Below are positions 23,501 to 32,600 of a DNA stretch of 64,000 nt, piece after piece. How positions within the stretch are numbered: position 1 is the stretch's first letter; every line of letters starts with the position of its first letter. Position numbers and translations under genes: made by a program. This DNA comes from Antedon mediterranea. Its lineage: Eukaryota; Echinodermata; Crinoidea; Comatulida; Antedonidae. The DNA lies in contig NC_092679.1 of assembly GCF_964355755.1 (NCBI RefSeq), forward strand, positions 11,088,932 through 11,152,931. Direction: 5' to 3'. The notes beneath the pieces are model-generated. The model searched no databases. It was not told the origin of the DNA and saw nothing but the letters and a program-made list of their open reading frames with translations.

Positions 23501-26500
23501 GCCTCTTTTACTTTACGTTTCTTTTCTTCTCTGTATACAGAATCACTTTGATATTTGTTTCTGATTTCATTTGTTTCTTCTGAATTATTTTTTTCTTCTT
23601 TTTCCCGTTTATTTCTCTGTCGATTCTTTTCTCTTTCTTTTTTAATTCTATAAGATTGTTTTCGTTTTCCGTTCAATATTTTTACTCTGCTTTCTGAAAA
23701 AGGGTTTTCAACAGTTTTACTCTGTTTGTGTTTTGGTTCTATATCTTCAAATGTGTCACAAGTTTCATATCGCGTTTGCTTTCGTTTCTTTGTTGTAGAA
23801 TTCTTTACAGAAAAATTCGCCTCTGTATTTGACAGTTTATTGTGGGATGTCACATTCATATCAACTTTTCCTGTTGTTTCCTGAACATTATTTTGACTAA
23901 CATTGACAGATTCCACTACATTAAAATGCACATTCATGGTGTACAAAATATATATACCATTGTCAGTTGTAACATCATCTATTCTTCCCGGGTTTTTAGC
24001 AGAAAACAATTGCCACGTCAAAAGTTGATCATTAAATGAATAAATATCTGTATTAAGCAAGTTTGCCATTGCACTTATTTCAGTATTGGATGCCCACGTT
24101 CCATTATCCATTACTCTTTTTTTTAACACATATTCCTTAACTGATCTATACTCGTGACTAAATGTATTAATAAACAAGTCACCAGTCTCCAATAAATGAT
24201 TAGTAATTGCTCTTCTTAAAAGAAAATGATTATCTTCAGTACCAGAAATAATGTATGAAATTGCACGATAAAAACAATTACCATCACCTGTAATATTCGT
24301 AATTTGAAGAGGATGTCCAATCTGACTAGCTCTGTTAATACCACAATTCATATCGGTATGTTCACAATGAATGCCTACTTCATTACACATGTTTTTCTTT
24401 TGTGCTTCTGAGATAGGAATAAATTTAAAATTCTCGTCAGGTCTTCTTTCATACTGAACATTAACAATTTCAATATCACTATCACTTTGCCATCCATTAC
24501 TTGATGAGACATGACCTTCTTTATTATGTTTTTTGCCTTTAACGTTAGAATCAATATTCTTGTCTGGTAATCCTGTACTACATTTATATTGATAAGACGT
24601 ACTAGGTTCATCAACATCGACATTTCCAAAGTTGCTTTGTTCACAATTATCATCTAGCACAGAAGCGGAACATAACATCATAGACTTATTTTCAATATTT
24701 ACACCAGTCAGTTCAAACTCGGTGTCATGTAAATTACAGTTCATTGACCTTGCTAATCTTATACAATAGTCGTACACACCTTGCCAAGATGTACTGTAAA
24801 GTAAAATACTCTTTCCATGCTCACTAACACGACCAAATCGATCTCTTGCATGTGGATCAAATATAAGGAAACCATTTACACGTTTAATAATAGAAAATGT
24901 GCTTCTGTTGAAATTCATAAAAAATGCATCATGTTGGTGTAATTCTTGTTCAAGAGCTTGGTTTAATGACAAGGCTCCATACTCAGCCATAAATTCGAGA
25001 TTCCCATCTATTATGCCAAAAACTGATTCTTTGGGAGATATTACAAATGTGTTATCCAAGATATCCAATTCTTTCGGCAGTTCAGAAATCATTAAAAGGT
25101 CCTCGTGCATAGTGGAATCTTTCTGAATGTAACGGTACAACTCGTTTCCAAGAGTCAATATTGTATCAAGGTCTTTGGTGTAAAAATCATTTCCATTCCT
25201 CTTTGTAGAATAAAGAATAGCTACAAGACTATTTGCAACACACTGTTTACCACTTGCAAAGCCAAATCTATAATTCCCTTGATTAAAATTACCCTGTGCT
25301 ACAGTTATATTTTCATTACTATTATATACTTGTAATTCATTTATTGATTGTGTTTTCTGCCTTTTTCGTGTATTTTTTTGTTTTGGTACATCATCGATTA
25401 TCAATTCTTCCGAAAAATTATTTTTTGTTAAAACTTCAATGTCCACATCGATAGTATGTTGGTCACATTTAGGTTTAGTATGGGACCTAATTTTTTTAGT
25501 CATTGCTTTTTTGCATCCGTCATCAATTATGAATACTTCATTTTCCTCAAATTCACAACTTGCACATGTTTGATTTTTATGATCTGTACCATTACTATCA
25601 ATTATTCTACTTCTGTCATTTATTTTGCTATTATGTTGTGCTTTCGCATCGTCAGTCGCTGTGTTGTCGTTTTCTACAGTACATTCTATTTTAAAATCCT
25701 CGTCAGTTTTCGTTTCAGAATTGTCTTTATTACCCATGTTCTTTATATCTTTCATAGTATCGCAATCATTCTTTAAATTCACATTACCTTGTGCTTTTTT
25801 GTTATCAATCTTCTTAGTTTTGACAAAACGACCTTTGTTATTTCGTAAACGTTTCGAACCACCACCTGATTGTTGTTGTATTCCGTTTGTTACTTTTGTA
25901 TTTTTCAAAACATCACACATAGGCCTACCACTGTCGTCAAATATTGTTTGTGAATTTCCCAATACATTCGTTTTAGAATTTTCTTTGTTGTATTCTCTGT
26001 AAGTATTTGTATTCATATTCCATTCCATTTTGTTATTATTTCGTCTTTCATAGAAATCTTTTACACCTTTGCCAATATATTTTACACCTGGTTCTAAACT
26101 TATACCATTTATAACGGGCTTTCTCCTTTTCTTATTTCCTCTATTTTTACATCTTTTTTTTTTGTTGTCGGTTCTTTTCTTTGATCTTACTCTCATCCAA
26201 TCACTACCAAGTAAATCTTCACTTCCTGTTTGTTGACATTTTAATTTGGCATTATTACAACGTTTTTCTTTATTTTTCGTTAATTCTGGAAAGTCTGCAG
26301 TGACAGATTCATCAGGTTCTAGAATCGTATATCTATTGAAATGACAGGGAATACCTATTTCACCCAACATGTTATTAACAAAATTACTATTCCCACACAT
26401 TGAACAAATCCAAATTACCCTGGAATTACATAGTTTGTCTTCAAAAACATCTCTTACACATTTCACATGAAAATATTGACTACAACAGTCACATGTTATG

Positions 26501-26907
26501 CAATTGTCGTCTACTTTCACTTCAATATTACAGAAATCGCATGTATCATCAAACTCTGAAGTGACCTCTGTACCATAAGATAATATGTTTATGATATCAT
26601 CAATTATTCCTTTAAATTCAGTTGTATCTTTCATAAATTCACAATTGACATTACCTGTATCATCATTTCTGTCGTCTTTGACATTCTCAGTTGAACAGCA
26701 TTCATCAAGTAGGTCCAAGATGTCATTAACAACTATTTTAAATTCTGCTGTCTTATCCATAACTCCATTATTAACATTACCAGTTGTATTGACAAAAATC
26801 TGCTTTTTACTTGTAACTTCTTTATTCACATTCTTACACAAATAAATTATCATTGTAAAGATAATCAACAAAAAGATACCAACTAATGTTATGAATTCCA
26901 TATCCAT
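17596..26907 (-). CDS. Giant Helentron (Helitron2-type) Rep-helicase polyprotein with protease and EEP endonuclease domains
   Basis: This is one open frame of 3103 codons with no stop or frameshift. The first ATG has a purine at -3 and G at +4. Domains in order: hydrophobic segment 5-23; internal repeat 41-68/84-110; PHD-type finger (C123, C126, C136, C139, H147, C150, C168, C171, with W166); basic stretch 249-264; C76/tegument-type cysteine protease-like domain about 540-720 (C556, D684, H686); OTU protease about 868-1000 (GDGNC with C878, H994); basic repeats 1119-1400; Cys-rich DUF6570-like domain 1433-1570; Helitron Rep about 1720-2120 with HUH at 1921-1923 and YVIGY tyrosines 2108 and 2112; PIF1 helicase 2425-2860 (Walker A GGAGTGKS 2461-2468, IIDEIS, VGDFYQLPPV, VHKVQG, AYVALSRVTS); and EEP nuclease 2886-3103 (N2893, E2920, GDFN 3036-3039, D3074, H3096). 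The HUH nuclease nicks and joins ssDNA and the helicase unwinds it. The proteases may cut ubiquitin chains or the polyprotein. A C-terminal EEP domain separates Helentrons from canonical Helitrons. The start is uncertain: M50 is the next in-frame candidate noted and would drop the hydrophobic segment. Confidence 0.93.
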   Translation of the reverse strand: MDMEFITLVGIFLLIIFTMIIYLCKNVNKEVTSKKQIFVNTTGNVNNGVMDKTAEFKIVVNDILDLLDECCSTENVKDDRNDDTGNVNCEFMKDTTEFKGIIDDIINILSYGTEVTSEFDDTCDFCNIEVKVDDNCITCDCCSQYFHVKCVRDVFEDKLCNSRVIWICSMCGNSNFVNNMLGEIGIPCHFNRYTILEPDESVTADFPELTKNKEKRCNNAKLKCQQTGSEDLLGSDWMRVRSKKRTDNKKKRCKNRGNKKRRKPVINGISLEPGVKYIGKGVKDFYERRNNNKMEWNMNTNTYREYNKENSKTNVLGNSQTIFDDSGRPMCDVLKNTKVTNGIQQQSGGGSKRLRNNKGRFVKTKKIDNKKAQGNVNLKNDCDTMKDIKNMGNKDNSETKTDEDFKIECTVENDNTATDDAKAQHNSKINDRSRIIDSNGTDHKNQTCASCEFEENEVFIIDDGCKKAMTKKIRSHTKPKCDQHTIDVDIEVLTKNNFSEELIIDDVPKQKNTRKRQKTQSINELQVYNSNENITVAQGNFNQGNYRFGFASGKQCVANSLVAILYSTKRNGNDFYTKDLDTILTLGNELYRYIQKDSTMHEDLLMISELPKELDILDNTFVISPKESVFGIIDGNLEFMAEYGALSLNQALEQELHQHDAFFMNFNRSTFSIIKRVNGFLIFDPHARDRFGRVSEHGKSILLYSTSWQGVYDYCIRLARSMNCNLHDTEFELTGVNIENKSMMLCSASVLDDNCEQSNFGNVDVDEPSTSYQYKCSTGLPDKNIDSNVKGKKHNKEGHVSSSNGWQSDSDIEIVNVQYERRPDENFKFIPISEAQKKNMCNEVGIHCEHTDMNCGINRASQIGHPLQITNITGDGNCFYRAISYIISGTEDNHFLLRRAITNHLLETGDLFINTFSHEYRSVKEYVLKKRVMDNGTWASNTEISAMANLLNTDIYSFNDQLLTWQLFSAKNPGRIDDVTTDNGIYILYTMNVHFNVVESVNVSQNNVQETTGKVDMNVTSHNKLSNTEANFSVKNSTTKKRKQTRYETCDTFEDIEPKHKQSKTVENPFSESRVKILNGKRKQSYRIKKEREKNRQRNKREKEEKNNSEETNEIRNKYQSDSVYREEKKRKVKEAQKIRYGDDNYKFQKRKENRERQHKKYRCEPEYNVKVRNKAKHNYNIDFDYRTTKKFNNLLNYKFNEKFAQNLKEIKKNKYNNDTIFRRKTMQNNNQRNKEKYHNDPTFRQNVTQKLAEKYRSNLKFRQNCKEKLAEKYRSNLKFRQNCKEKLAEKYWSNLKFRQKCKDKLAEKYRSNLKFRQKCKDKLAEKYRSNLKFRQKCKDKLAEKYRSNLKFRQNCKLKLAEKYQGNLKFRESVKQRCKQKFTEKYHGDEGFRKKIMKKNMKNREKIKRENTNFAFVLENFRKTVSRGPEYVCCVCLKLLFKDQVMKCIKAKYKNKACINEKYLHICNNECNNPCQFVESPRCRLWICFTCHRKMLKGKVPAEANSNNLQLYDIPPELRCLNNLEQHLIGLNIPFMKLINLPKGGQHGIHGPVVCVPSNTIETVKMLPRPEVDDQLISVKLKRKLSYKGYYKYKFVKTANVIQALRYLQDHNKCYFDIAINEEWHNYLSEDNIESETTNENENNEEEENEEEVGVTFDTSLQPVDRRQNLVDEYFNDIICCAPCENNSPIALLSNKSNEAKSFPVLFPTGQPTFHDTRDVKITLGRYFHNRLMHIDNRFAQNTEYIFYAQSLYELQQILSSISIALRKGSSKKDDFSKVTVSDLKNVAKIEEILKSDRGYKFLKQIRGTPPYWQATQKDIIAMVRQIGKPTFFLSFSSADFRWKEIMTTLLNQSGDQRNIEELEWADKCNLLKSNPVTVARMFDKRFHTFLKNVILSEAQPIGKVVDYFYRIEFQMRGSPHVHMLVWVENAPIFGTDKDNEVINFVDKYISCAVPCETVDRELNEIVKSVQIHSKRHSKSCKKKGTNCRFNFPRQPSGNTFVMRPTIVDKDNDDNDDNKQAMELLTSVKDAVTNEETYKNAIELFQSLGITQSAFEKANNCVATEEKIVIKRNPQDVWVNQYNPSLLRAWNANMDIQYITNVYACIIYVIGYMSKSEREMGLLLNHAASEIKEGNEDARQSLRKLGNVYMNNREVSAQESIYRVCSLRLKECSRKVEFIPVGPNPVRMSLPLSVIKNKEDDDVSAWLPNKIDKYKARPNSSEFNKMCLAKFCSEYRILSSSEMKGNKQKNNVFQLKKQLGFIQKRTRTSNAIVRYPRFPMDTAPEKYFLSILQLFLPFRKDEQLKPPNFETYEQFHEEGCVKLCGCQLQTVKSIVHGNMEQYEKSADDVEEAQECLSKFGPQEDAWSLLCPESEKERLDNPKPNVEVDDEEDEFFIPDFGLPKNHTSKVESNSSNIPRPELNKMIRSLNEKQQHIFYKTRQWCLDKVNGKKPEAFYTFITGGAGTGKSHLVNCIYNEATRILGKIMENPDDLSILKLAPTGIAAYNIKGQTIHSSLSIPINISLPYQPLGEEKISALRNQLRQLQIVIIDEISMVNQRLLWYIHGRLRQIKQVRNDSPFGNISVIAVGDFYQLPPVMGSSLYKDTLESSLWVDNFKQVQLDQIMRQKEDKEFALLLNKLRTKEKHDCLSDNDLLVLKSRETGEECEDAVHIYPRNKQVDEWNKKMLHKTCTDIVCIEAEDSVVNAKKQTKICDKPRNSRQTSLLNYLWIALNARVMLIKNVDVKKGLTNGCMGHVHEIVKPNRNAKPVSIKVKFDNNEIGVQAIEMFKESMGNKYSRKQFPLKLAYACTVHKVQGLTMNEAVVCLKNTFAPGQAYVALSRVTSISGLTIEHLNPNLIYCDPNIKKCLNNMESYVQCKKQGHDSDSKFSIMLHNIQGLKQHFADLQCNDLFMNSSIICLTETWLNKDDDVFDVSIEPYKLYHQARYDSYSNTNDLSSKIKHQAHGGVAVYTKNTFTSRLNIRNNDIEAVSFLITSPISVSVSVIYRPPSYDINQFCQNLRKYLEELQKVSTKCIVMGDFNENLFKQSSRVNNLMSENQYRQHVTCSTTENNTLIDHVYSKGLDSVHAEVIPIYYSYHEAIQIKF
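22777..23157 (-). repeat. Coding minisatellite: seven 18-residue (54-bp) repeats inside the Helentron protein
   Basis: Residues 1251-1377 are seven head-to-tail copies of KLAEKYRSNLKFRQNCKE-type units, near-identical at DNA level (54-bp period). Older, diverged copies extend from about 1119 to 1400 (KYxxDxxFRxK pattern). The units are strongly basic and predicted helical, a plausible nucleic-acid-binding or spacer region between the protease part and the Rep part. The near identity of the central copies indicates recent unequal exchange or slippage. Confidence 0.9.
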
Positions 26908-27450
26908 TATTCAAAATTTGTATAAGAAACAAACCTACAAATTTCTTCAAATTAATAAACTTTGTATTCTGCAATTCCAATGAATATTACAATTAAGTTC
27001 TTTTTATCAATTCAAGAAATCCTTGCTAAAACAAAATAAATTATTAAAATTCCAAAAACAATTCAATTATATATTGTCTTTTGTTTCTATGATTTTTAAT
27101 TTTTGTCCTAATTTTTTTTCTTTTAATATATTTTTTTTTTGTCTGCTTTTTTTTCAATAGTTCAATTATACAATTTCACTGAATAAAAAAATTAGCTTCT
27201 GCTTAATATTGGCTTGATGAAATACTCTATATTATTTTTAACTTCTCTTTAATACTTGGTTATGCTAAATAGTTGGTTATGCTAATTTTTATTCTTTTTA
27301 CAATTCTACTTAATAACAGATTCAAATAAAAGTGATCTTTAAATCTTCTTTAATTAATTCTTTTGTAATAAACTCTGTTTAATATTTATTTCTTTATAAT
27401 AAGCTTCTGTTTTATTCTTCAAACTTTTGTTTATATAATCAAACTTTAAC
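26908..27450 (-). other. AT-rich leader upstream of the Helentron ORF
   Basis: There is no ORF of interest. The stretch is pyrimidine-rich on the plus strand with degenerate echoes of the 90-bp minisatellite (AATAAACTTCTGTTTATT-like words). It is probably 5' UTR of the giant ORF. Confidence 0.4.
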
Positions 27451-27725
27451 TTTACACTTTTGCTTTTGCAAAAATGGTTTTGTAATAAACTTTTGTTTAT
27501 TAGTTGTTTCCTTGTGATTAACTTCTGTTATCTTCAAGGTTTGACACTTTTGCTTTTGCAAAAATGGTTTTGTAATAAACTTTTGTTTATTAGTTGTTTC
27601 CTTGTGATTAACTTTTGTTATCTTCAAGGTTTTACACTTTTGCTTTTGCAAAAATGGTTTGTAATAAACTTTTGTTTATTAGTTTTTTCCTTGTGATAAA
27701 CTTCTGTTTACTTCAAGGTTTTACT
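27451..27725 (-). repeat. Three-copy 90-bp minisatellite
   Basis: Copies start at about 27451, 27541 and 27631 with a 90-bp period. Each contains ACACTTTTGCTTTTGCAAAA, GGTTTTGTAATAAAC and GTTTCCTTGTGAT. The last copy is partly degraded. The short ORFs on both strands here are translations of the repeat and are not genes. Confidence 0.85.
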
Positions 27726-27805
27726 GAATGTTTCAAAGATACTTTTAAAAAATGTTTAAAAAGAAATTGTGCATAAATATTAAAATTCGGTAACCCCTCG
27801 TAGAA

Positions 27806-27859
27806 ACTCTCTTTAGAGAGTGGATCTTTTTCTAAAGACCCGGATCTCTTCTGAGATCC
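27806..27859 (-). promoter_or_regulatory. Three consecutive hairpins in the putative Helentron leader
   Basis: Hairpin 1: ACTCTCT/AGAGAGT with a 2-nt loop (27806-27821). Hairpin 2: GGATCTTT/AAAGACC with one bulged A (27822-27840). Hairpin 3: GGATCTC/GAGATCC around TTCT (27842-27859). They abut with almost no spacer. They could be a structured RNA leader, a protein-binding DNA structure or part of the Helentron 5' terminus. A TATATAA sequence lies at 27868-27874 just outside. Confidence 0.6.
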
Positions 27860-27882
27860 AGTGGGTTTATATAAGACAGTCA

Positions 27883-27912
27883 CCTACAATAAAAGAAAAA
27901 AAAAAGAGTTAG
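27883..27912 (-). other. Candidate 3' splice acceptor upstream of the Helentron ORF
   Basis: On the minus strand, a run of about 20 pyrimidines (27891-27912) leads to ATTGTAG followed by GTGACTGTC, with the intron ending at 27884. This is a strong-looking acceptor. Paired with the donor at 34322, or with the GTGAGTA donors repeated in the 28.5-32.6 kb array, it would put a 5' UTR intron before the giant ORF. This comes from sequence patterns only. Confidence 0.45.
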
Positions 27913-28489
27913 TTATTAATTTTAAGATACACTGTACAGTACTAAGAATTTGTAAAAACACTGATTTATCTACTGATTCAATTTATAATATACACATCCC
28001 CCTTGTGGAATGTAACATGATCTATTGGGCCTAGCAAAACAAATTAGGACCAACTCACTACTAAATTCAGGATAGACCCATTTTATAAAATTGCAAGTTT
28101 GTGTCTGGAGAAACTGACCACCACATTTATGTTAAAAAGGATGATTGTCCCAAATTTTGAAGTAAATTATGATAATATATTTGTGACTTTGGTTTATACA
28201 ATATAAATAAATCACTATAGAAGATATTTTGACCTAAAAATATGTCAAAACTTCATTACATGGAATGTGTCGGAAACAAATTCTTTCATAACAAGTTCAC
28301 CTTCACAATTTTTCAACTTCTACGAAATCAACTTGTATTTTTGTTGCTTTTAATCAAACACTTGTATCAAATGATAATTCACATAAATTGTTATATTGTA
28401 ATATTCAATAAAGTCCTAGTATAAACATATAATCTGAAAATAGGTTTAATTATTCAATGTTCTAATAAAACAGAATTTTATACACAAAA
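27913..28489. other. AT-rich unassigned stretch
   Basis: No coding, RNA or repeat feature was recognised between the candidate acceptor and the tandem array. Confidence 0.4.
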
Positions 28490-31400
28490 ATATTTGGTCA
28501 CTCAGTATTGTAAATTTACAGACAACACATGTTTATCAATTAAGGGAGGGCATAAAGTAAGGAAAATATGTTTTTTCCGTTTTACAAATAATTTTCTAAT
28601 ACTCACAGCTGTAACTGATACTGTATATTTTCTCTACAACTACAATCTAAAATATAAAAGGAAAATCATTAATAATTGCAATAAACAACATTAACACTTT
28701 TTCAAAATCAACATGCTTCTTAATCGAAAAAGTAAGAAATTTCCTCAAAATGACTTTAGGTATGGGCCGGTTGATTGGGGTATACATGTTGTCTTAATAC
28801 TAATTTCATTTAATAATTTATTCACAAACAATAAAATCTGAATTATGTAAATGTTTCATAATAGAAAATGCCTACAAAATGACAGGCAACTGTTCACGAA
28901 GTAAGGAAAATATGTTTTCTCCATTTAACAGTTAATCTACTAATACTCACAGCTGTAGCTAACACTGTATATTTTCTACAATCTAAAAAAAACAAGGAAA
29001 ACATTGATAATGGCAATAAACAACATTAACCCTTTTGCTAAATCAACATGCTTCTTAATCAATGTCTGAAAAATTAGGAAATTTCCTCAAAATGACTTTG
29101 GGTATGGGCCGGCTGATTGGGGTCTACATGTTGTCTCAATACTACTTTCATTTAATATCTCATTCACAAACCATAAAATCTGAATTATTTAAATGTTTCA
29201 TAATATAAAATGTCTACAAAATAACCGGCAATAGTTCACAAAGTAAGGAAAATATGTTTTCTCCGTTTAACAGATAATCTACTAATACTCACAGCTGTAG
29301 CTCAAACTGTATATTTTCTACAATCTAAAAAAATACAAGGAAAAACATTGATAATTGTAATAAACAACATTAACACTTTTTCCAAATCAACACGCTTCTT
29401 AATCAATGTCTGAAAAATTAAGAAATTTCCTCAAAATGACTTTGGGTATGAGACGGCTGATTAGGGCAGGCAACAGTTCACAAAGTAAGGAAAATATGTT
29501 TTCTCCGTTTAACAGATAATCTACTGATACTCACAGTTGTAGCTCAAACTGTATATTTTCTACAATCTAAAAAAAAACAAGGAAAAACATTGATAATGGT
29601 AATAAACAACATTAACACTTTTTCCAAATCAATACGCTTCTTAATCAATGTCTGAAAAATTAAGAAATTTCCTCAAAATGACTTTGGGTATGAGACGGCT
29701 GATTAGGGCAGGCAACAGTTCACAAAGTAAGGAAAATATGTTTTCTCCGTTTAACAGATAATCTACGGATACTCACAGCTGTAGCTGAAACTGTATATTT
29801 TCTACAATCTAAAAAAAAAACAAGGAAAAACATCGATAATGGTAATAAACAACATTAACACTTTTTCCAAATCAACAAGCTTCTTAATCAATGTCTGAAA
29901 AATTAAGAAATTTCCTCAAAATAACTTTGGGTATGGGCCGGCTGATTGAGGTCTACATGTTGTCTCAATACTACTTTCATTTAATATCTTATTCACAAAC
30001 CATAAAATCTGAATTATGTAAATGTTTCATAATACAAAATGTCTACAAAATAACAGGCAACAGTTCACAAAGTAAGAAAAATATGTTTTCTCCGTTTAAC
30101 AGATAAACTACTAATACTCACAGCTGTAGCTCAAACTGTATATTTTCTACAATCTAAAAAAAAAACAAGGAAAAACATTGATAATGGTAATAAACAACAT
30201 TAACACTTTTTCCAAATCAACACGCTTCTTAATCAATGTCTGAAAAATTAAGAAATTTCCTCAAAATGACTTTGGGTATGAGACGGCTGATTAGGGCAGG
30301 CAACAGTTCACAAAGTAAGGAAAATATGTTTTCTCCGTTTAACAGATAATCTACTGATACTCACAGCTGTAGCTCAAACTGTATATTTTCTACAATCTAA
30401 AAAAAAACAAGGAAAAACATTGATAATGGTAATAAACAACATTAACACTTTTTCCAAATAACACGCTTCTTAATCAATGTCTGAAAAATTAAGAAATTTC
30501 CTCAAAATGACTTTGGGTATGAGACGGCTGATTAGGGCAGGCAACAGTTCACAAAGTAAGGAAAATATGTTTTCTCCGTTTAACAGATAATCTACTGATA
30601 CTCACAGCTGTAGCTGAAACTGTATATTTTCTACAATCTAAAAAAAAAACAAGGAAAAACATTGATAATGGTAATAAACAACATTAACACTTTTTCCAAA
30701 TCAACAAGCTTCTTAATCAATGTCTGAAAAATTAAGAAATTTCCTCAAAATAACTTTGGGTATGGGCCGGCTGATTGGGGTCTACATGTTGTCTCAATAC
30801 TACTTTCATTTAATATCTCATTCACAAACCATAAAATCTGAATTATGTAAATGTTTCATAATATAAAATGCCTACAAAATAACAGGCAACAGTTCAAAAA
30901 GTAAGGAAAATATGTTTTTTCCGTTTAATAGATAATCTACTAATACTCACAGCTGTAGCTCAAACTGTATATTTTCTACAATCTAAAAAAAAAACAAGGA
31001 AAAACATTGATAATGGTAATAAACAACATTAACACTTTTTCCAAATCAACAAGCTTCCTATTCAATGTCTGAAAAATTAAGAAATTTCCTCAAAATTACT
31101 TTGGGTATGAGACGGCTGATTAGGGCAGGCAACAGTTCACAAAGTAAGGAAAATATGTTTTCTCCTTTTAACAGATAATCTACTGATACTCACAGCTGTA
31201 GCTCAAACTGTATATTTTCTACAATCTAAAAAAAAACAAGGAAAAACATTGATAATGGTAATAAACAACATTAACACTTTTTCCAAATCAACACGCTTCT
31301 TAATCAATGTCTGAAAAATTAAGAAATTTCCTCAAAATGACTTTGGGTATGAGACGGCTAATTAGGGCAGGCAACAGTTCACAAAGTAAGGAAAATATGT

Positions 31401-32600
31401 TTTCTCCGTTTAATAGATAATCTACTGATACTCACAGCTGTAGCTGAAACTGTATATTTTCTACAATCTAAAAAAAAAACAAGGAAAAACATTGATAATG
31501 GTAATAAACAACATTAACACTTTTTCCAAATCAACACGCTTCTTAATCAATGTCTGAAAAATTAAGAAATTTCCTCAAAATGACTTTGGGTATGAGACGG
31601 CTAATTAGGGCAGGCAACAGTTCACAAAGTAAGGAAAATATGTTTTCTCCGTTTAATAGATAATCTACTGATACTCACAGCTGTAGCTCAAACTGTATAT
31701 TTTCTACAATCTAAAAAAAAAACAAGGAAAAACATTGATAATGGTAATAAACAACATTAACACTTTTTCCAAATCAACATGCTTCTTAATCAATGTCTGA
31801 AAAATTAGGAAATTTCCTCAAAATGACTTTGGGTATGGGCCGGCTGATTGCGGCCTACATGTTGTCTCAATGGTAATTTCATTTAATTGTTTGATCACAA
31901 ACAATAAAATCTGAATTATGTAAATGTTTCATAATACAAAATGTCTACAAAATAACAGGCAACAGTTCACAAAGTAAGAAAAATATGTTTTCTCCGTTTA
32001 ACAGATAATCTACTAATACTCACAGCTGTAGCTCAAACTGTATATTTTCTACAATCTAAAAAAAAAACAAGGAAAAACATTGATAATGGTAATAAACAAC
32101 ATTAACACTTTTTCCAAATCAACAAGCTTCCTATTCAATGTCTGAAAAATTAAGAAATTTCCTCAAAATGACTTTGGGTATGAGACGGCTGATTAGGGCA
32201 GGCAACATTTCACAAAGTAAGGAAAATATGTTTTCTCCGTTTAACAGATAATCTACTGATACTCACAGTTTTAGCTGAAACTCTATATTTTCTACAATCT
32301 AAAAAAAACAAAGGAAAAACATTGATAATTGTAATAAACATTAACACTTTTTCCAAATCAACACGCTTCTTAATCAATGTCTGAAAAATTAAGAAATTTC
32401 CTCAAAATGTCTTTGGGTATGAAACGGCTGATTAGGGCAGGCAACAGTTCACAAAGTAAGGAAAATATGTTTTCTCTGTTTAACAGATAATCTACTAATA
32501 CTCACAGCTGTAGCTCAAACTGTATATTTTCTACAATCTAAAAAAAACAAGGAAAAACATTGATAATGGCAATAAACAACATTAACATTTTTTTCATGAG
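28490..32600 (-). repeat. Higher-order tandem array with long (344-bp) and short (242-bp) units
   Basis: The landmark ACTCACAGCTGTAGCT recurs at about 28601, 28945, 29287, 29529, 29771, 30115, 30359, 30601, 30946, 31189, 31431, 31674, 32019, 32262 and 32501. Spacings alternate between about 344 and 242 bp in the order L L S S L S S L S S S L S S. Short units lack a 100-bp segment (CTACATGTTGTCTCAATAC through TTCATAATA). Copies are more than 90% alike by eye. On the minus strand each unit contains CTGTGAGTA, a splice-donor-like sequence. No ORF is conserved. Confidence 0.9.

Noticed and set aside
18753-26845. Several plus-strand ORFs of 60-125 codons
   Set aside because: All lie antisense within the 3103-codon ORF and show no recognisable motif.
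27439-27696. ORFs on both strands over the 90-bp minisatellite
   Set aside because: The period is divisible by three, so a repeat yields open frames by default; no conserved domain.
27866-27875. TATATAA as a certain Helentron promoter
   Set aside because: The sequence is AT-rich and a splice acceptor lies only about 10 bp upstream on the same strand, so a core promoter here is only one option.
28490-32600. CRISPR-like array
   Set aside because: Repeat units are 242-344 bp with no short repeat/unique spacer pattern, in a eukaryotic context. It is a satellite-type array.
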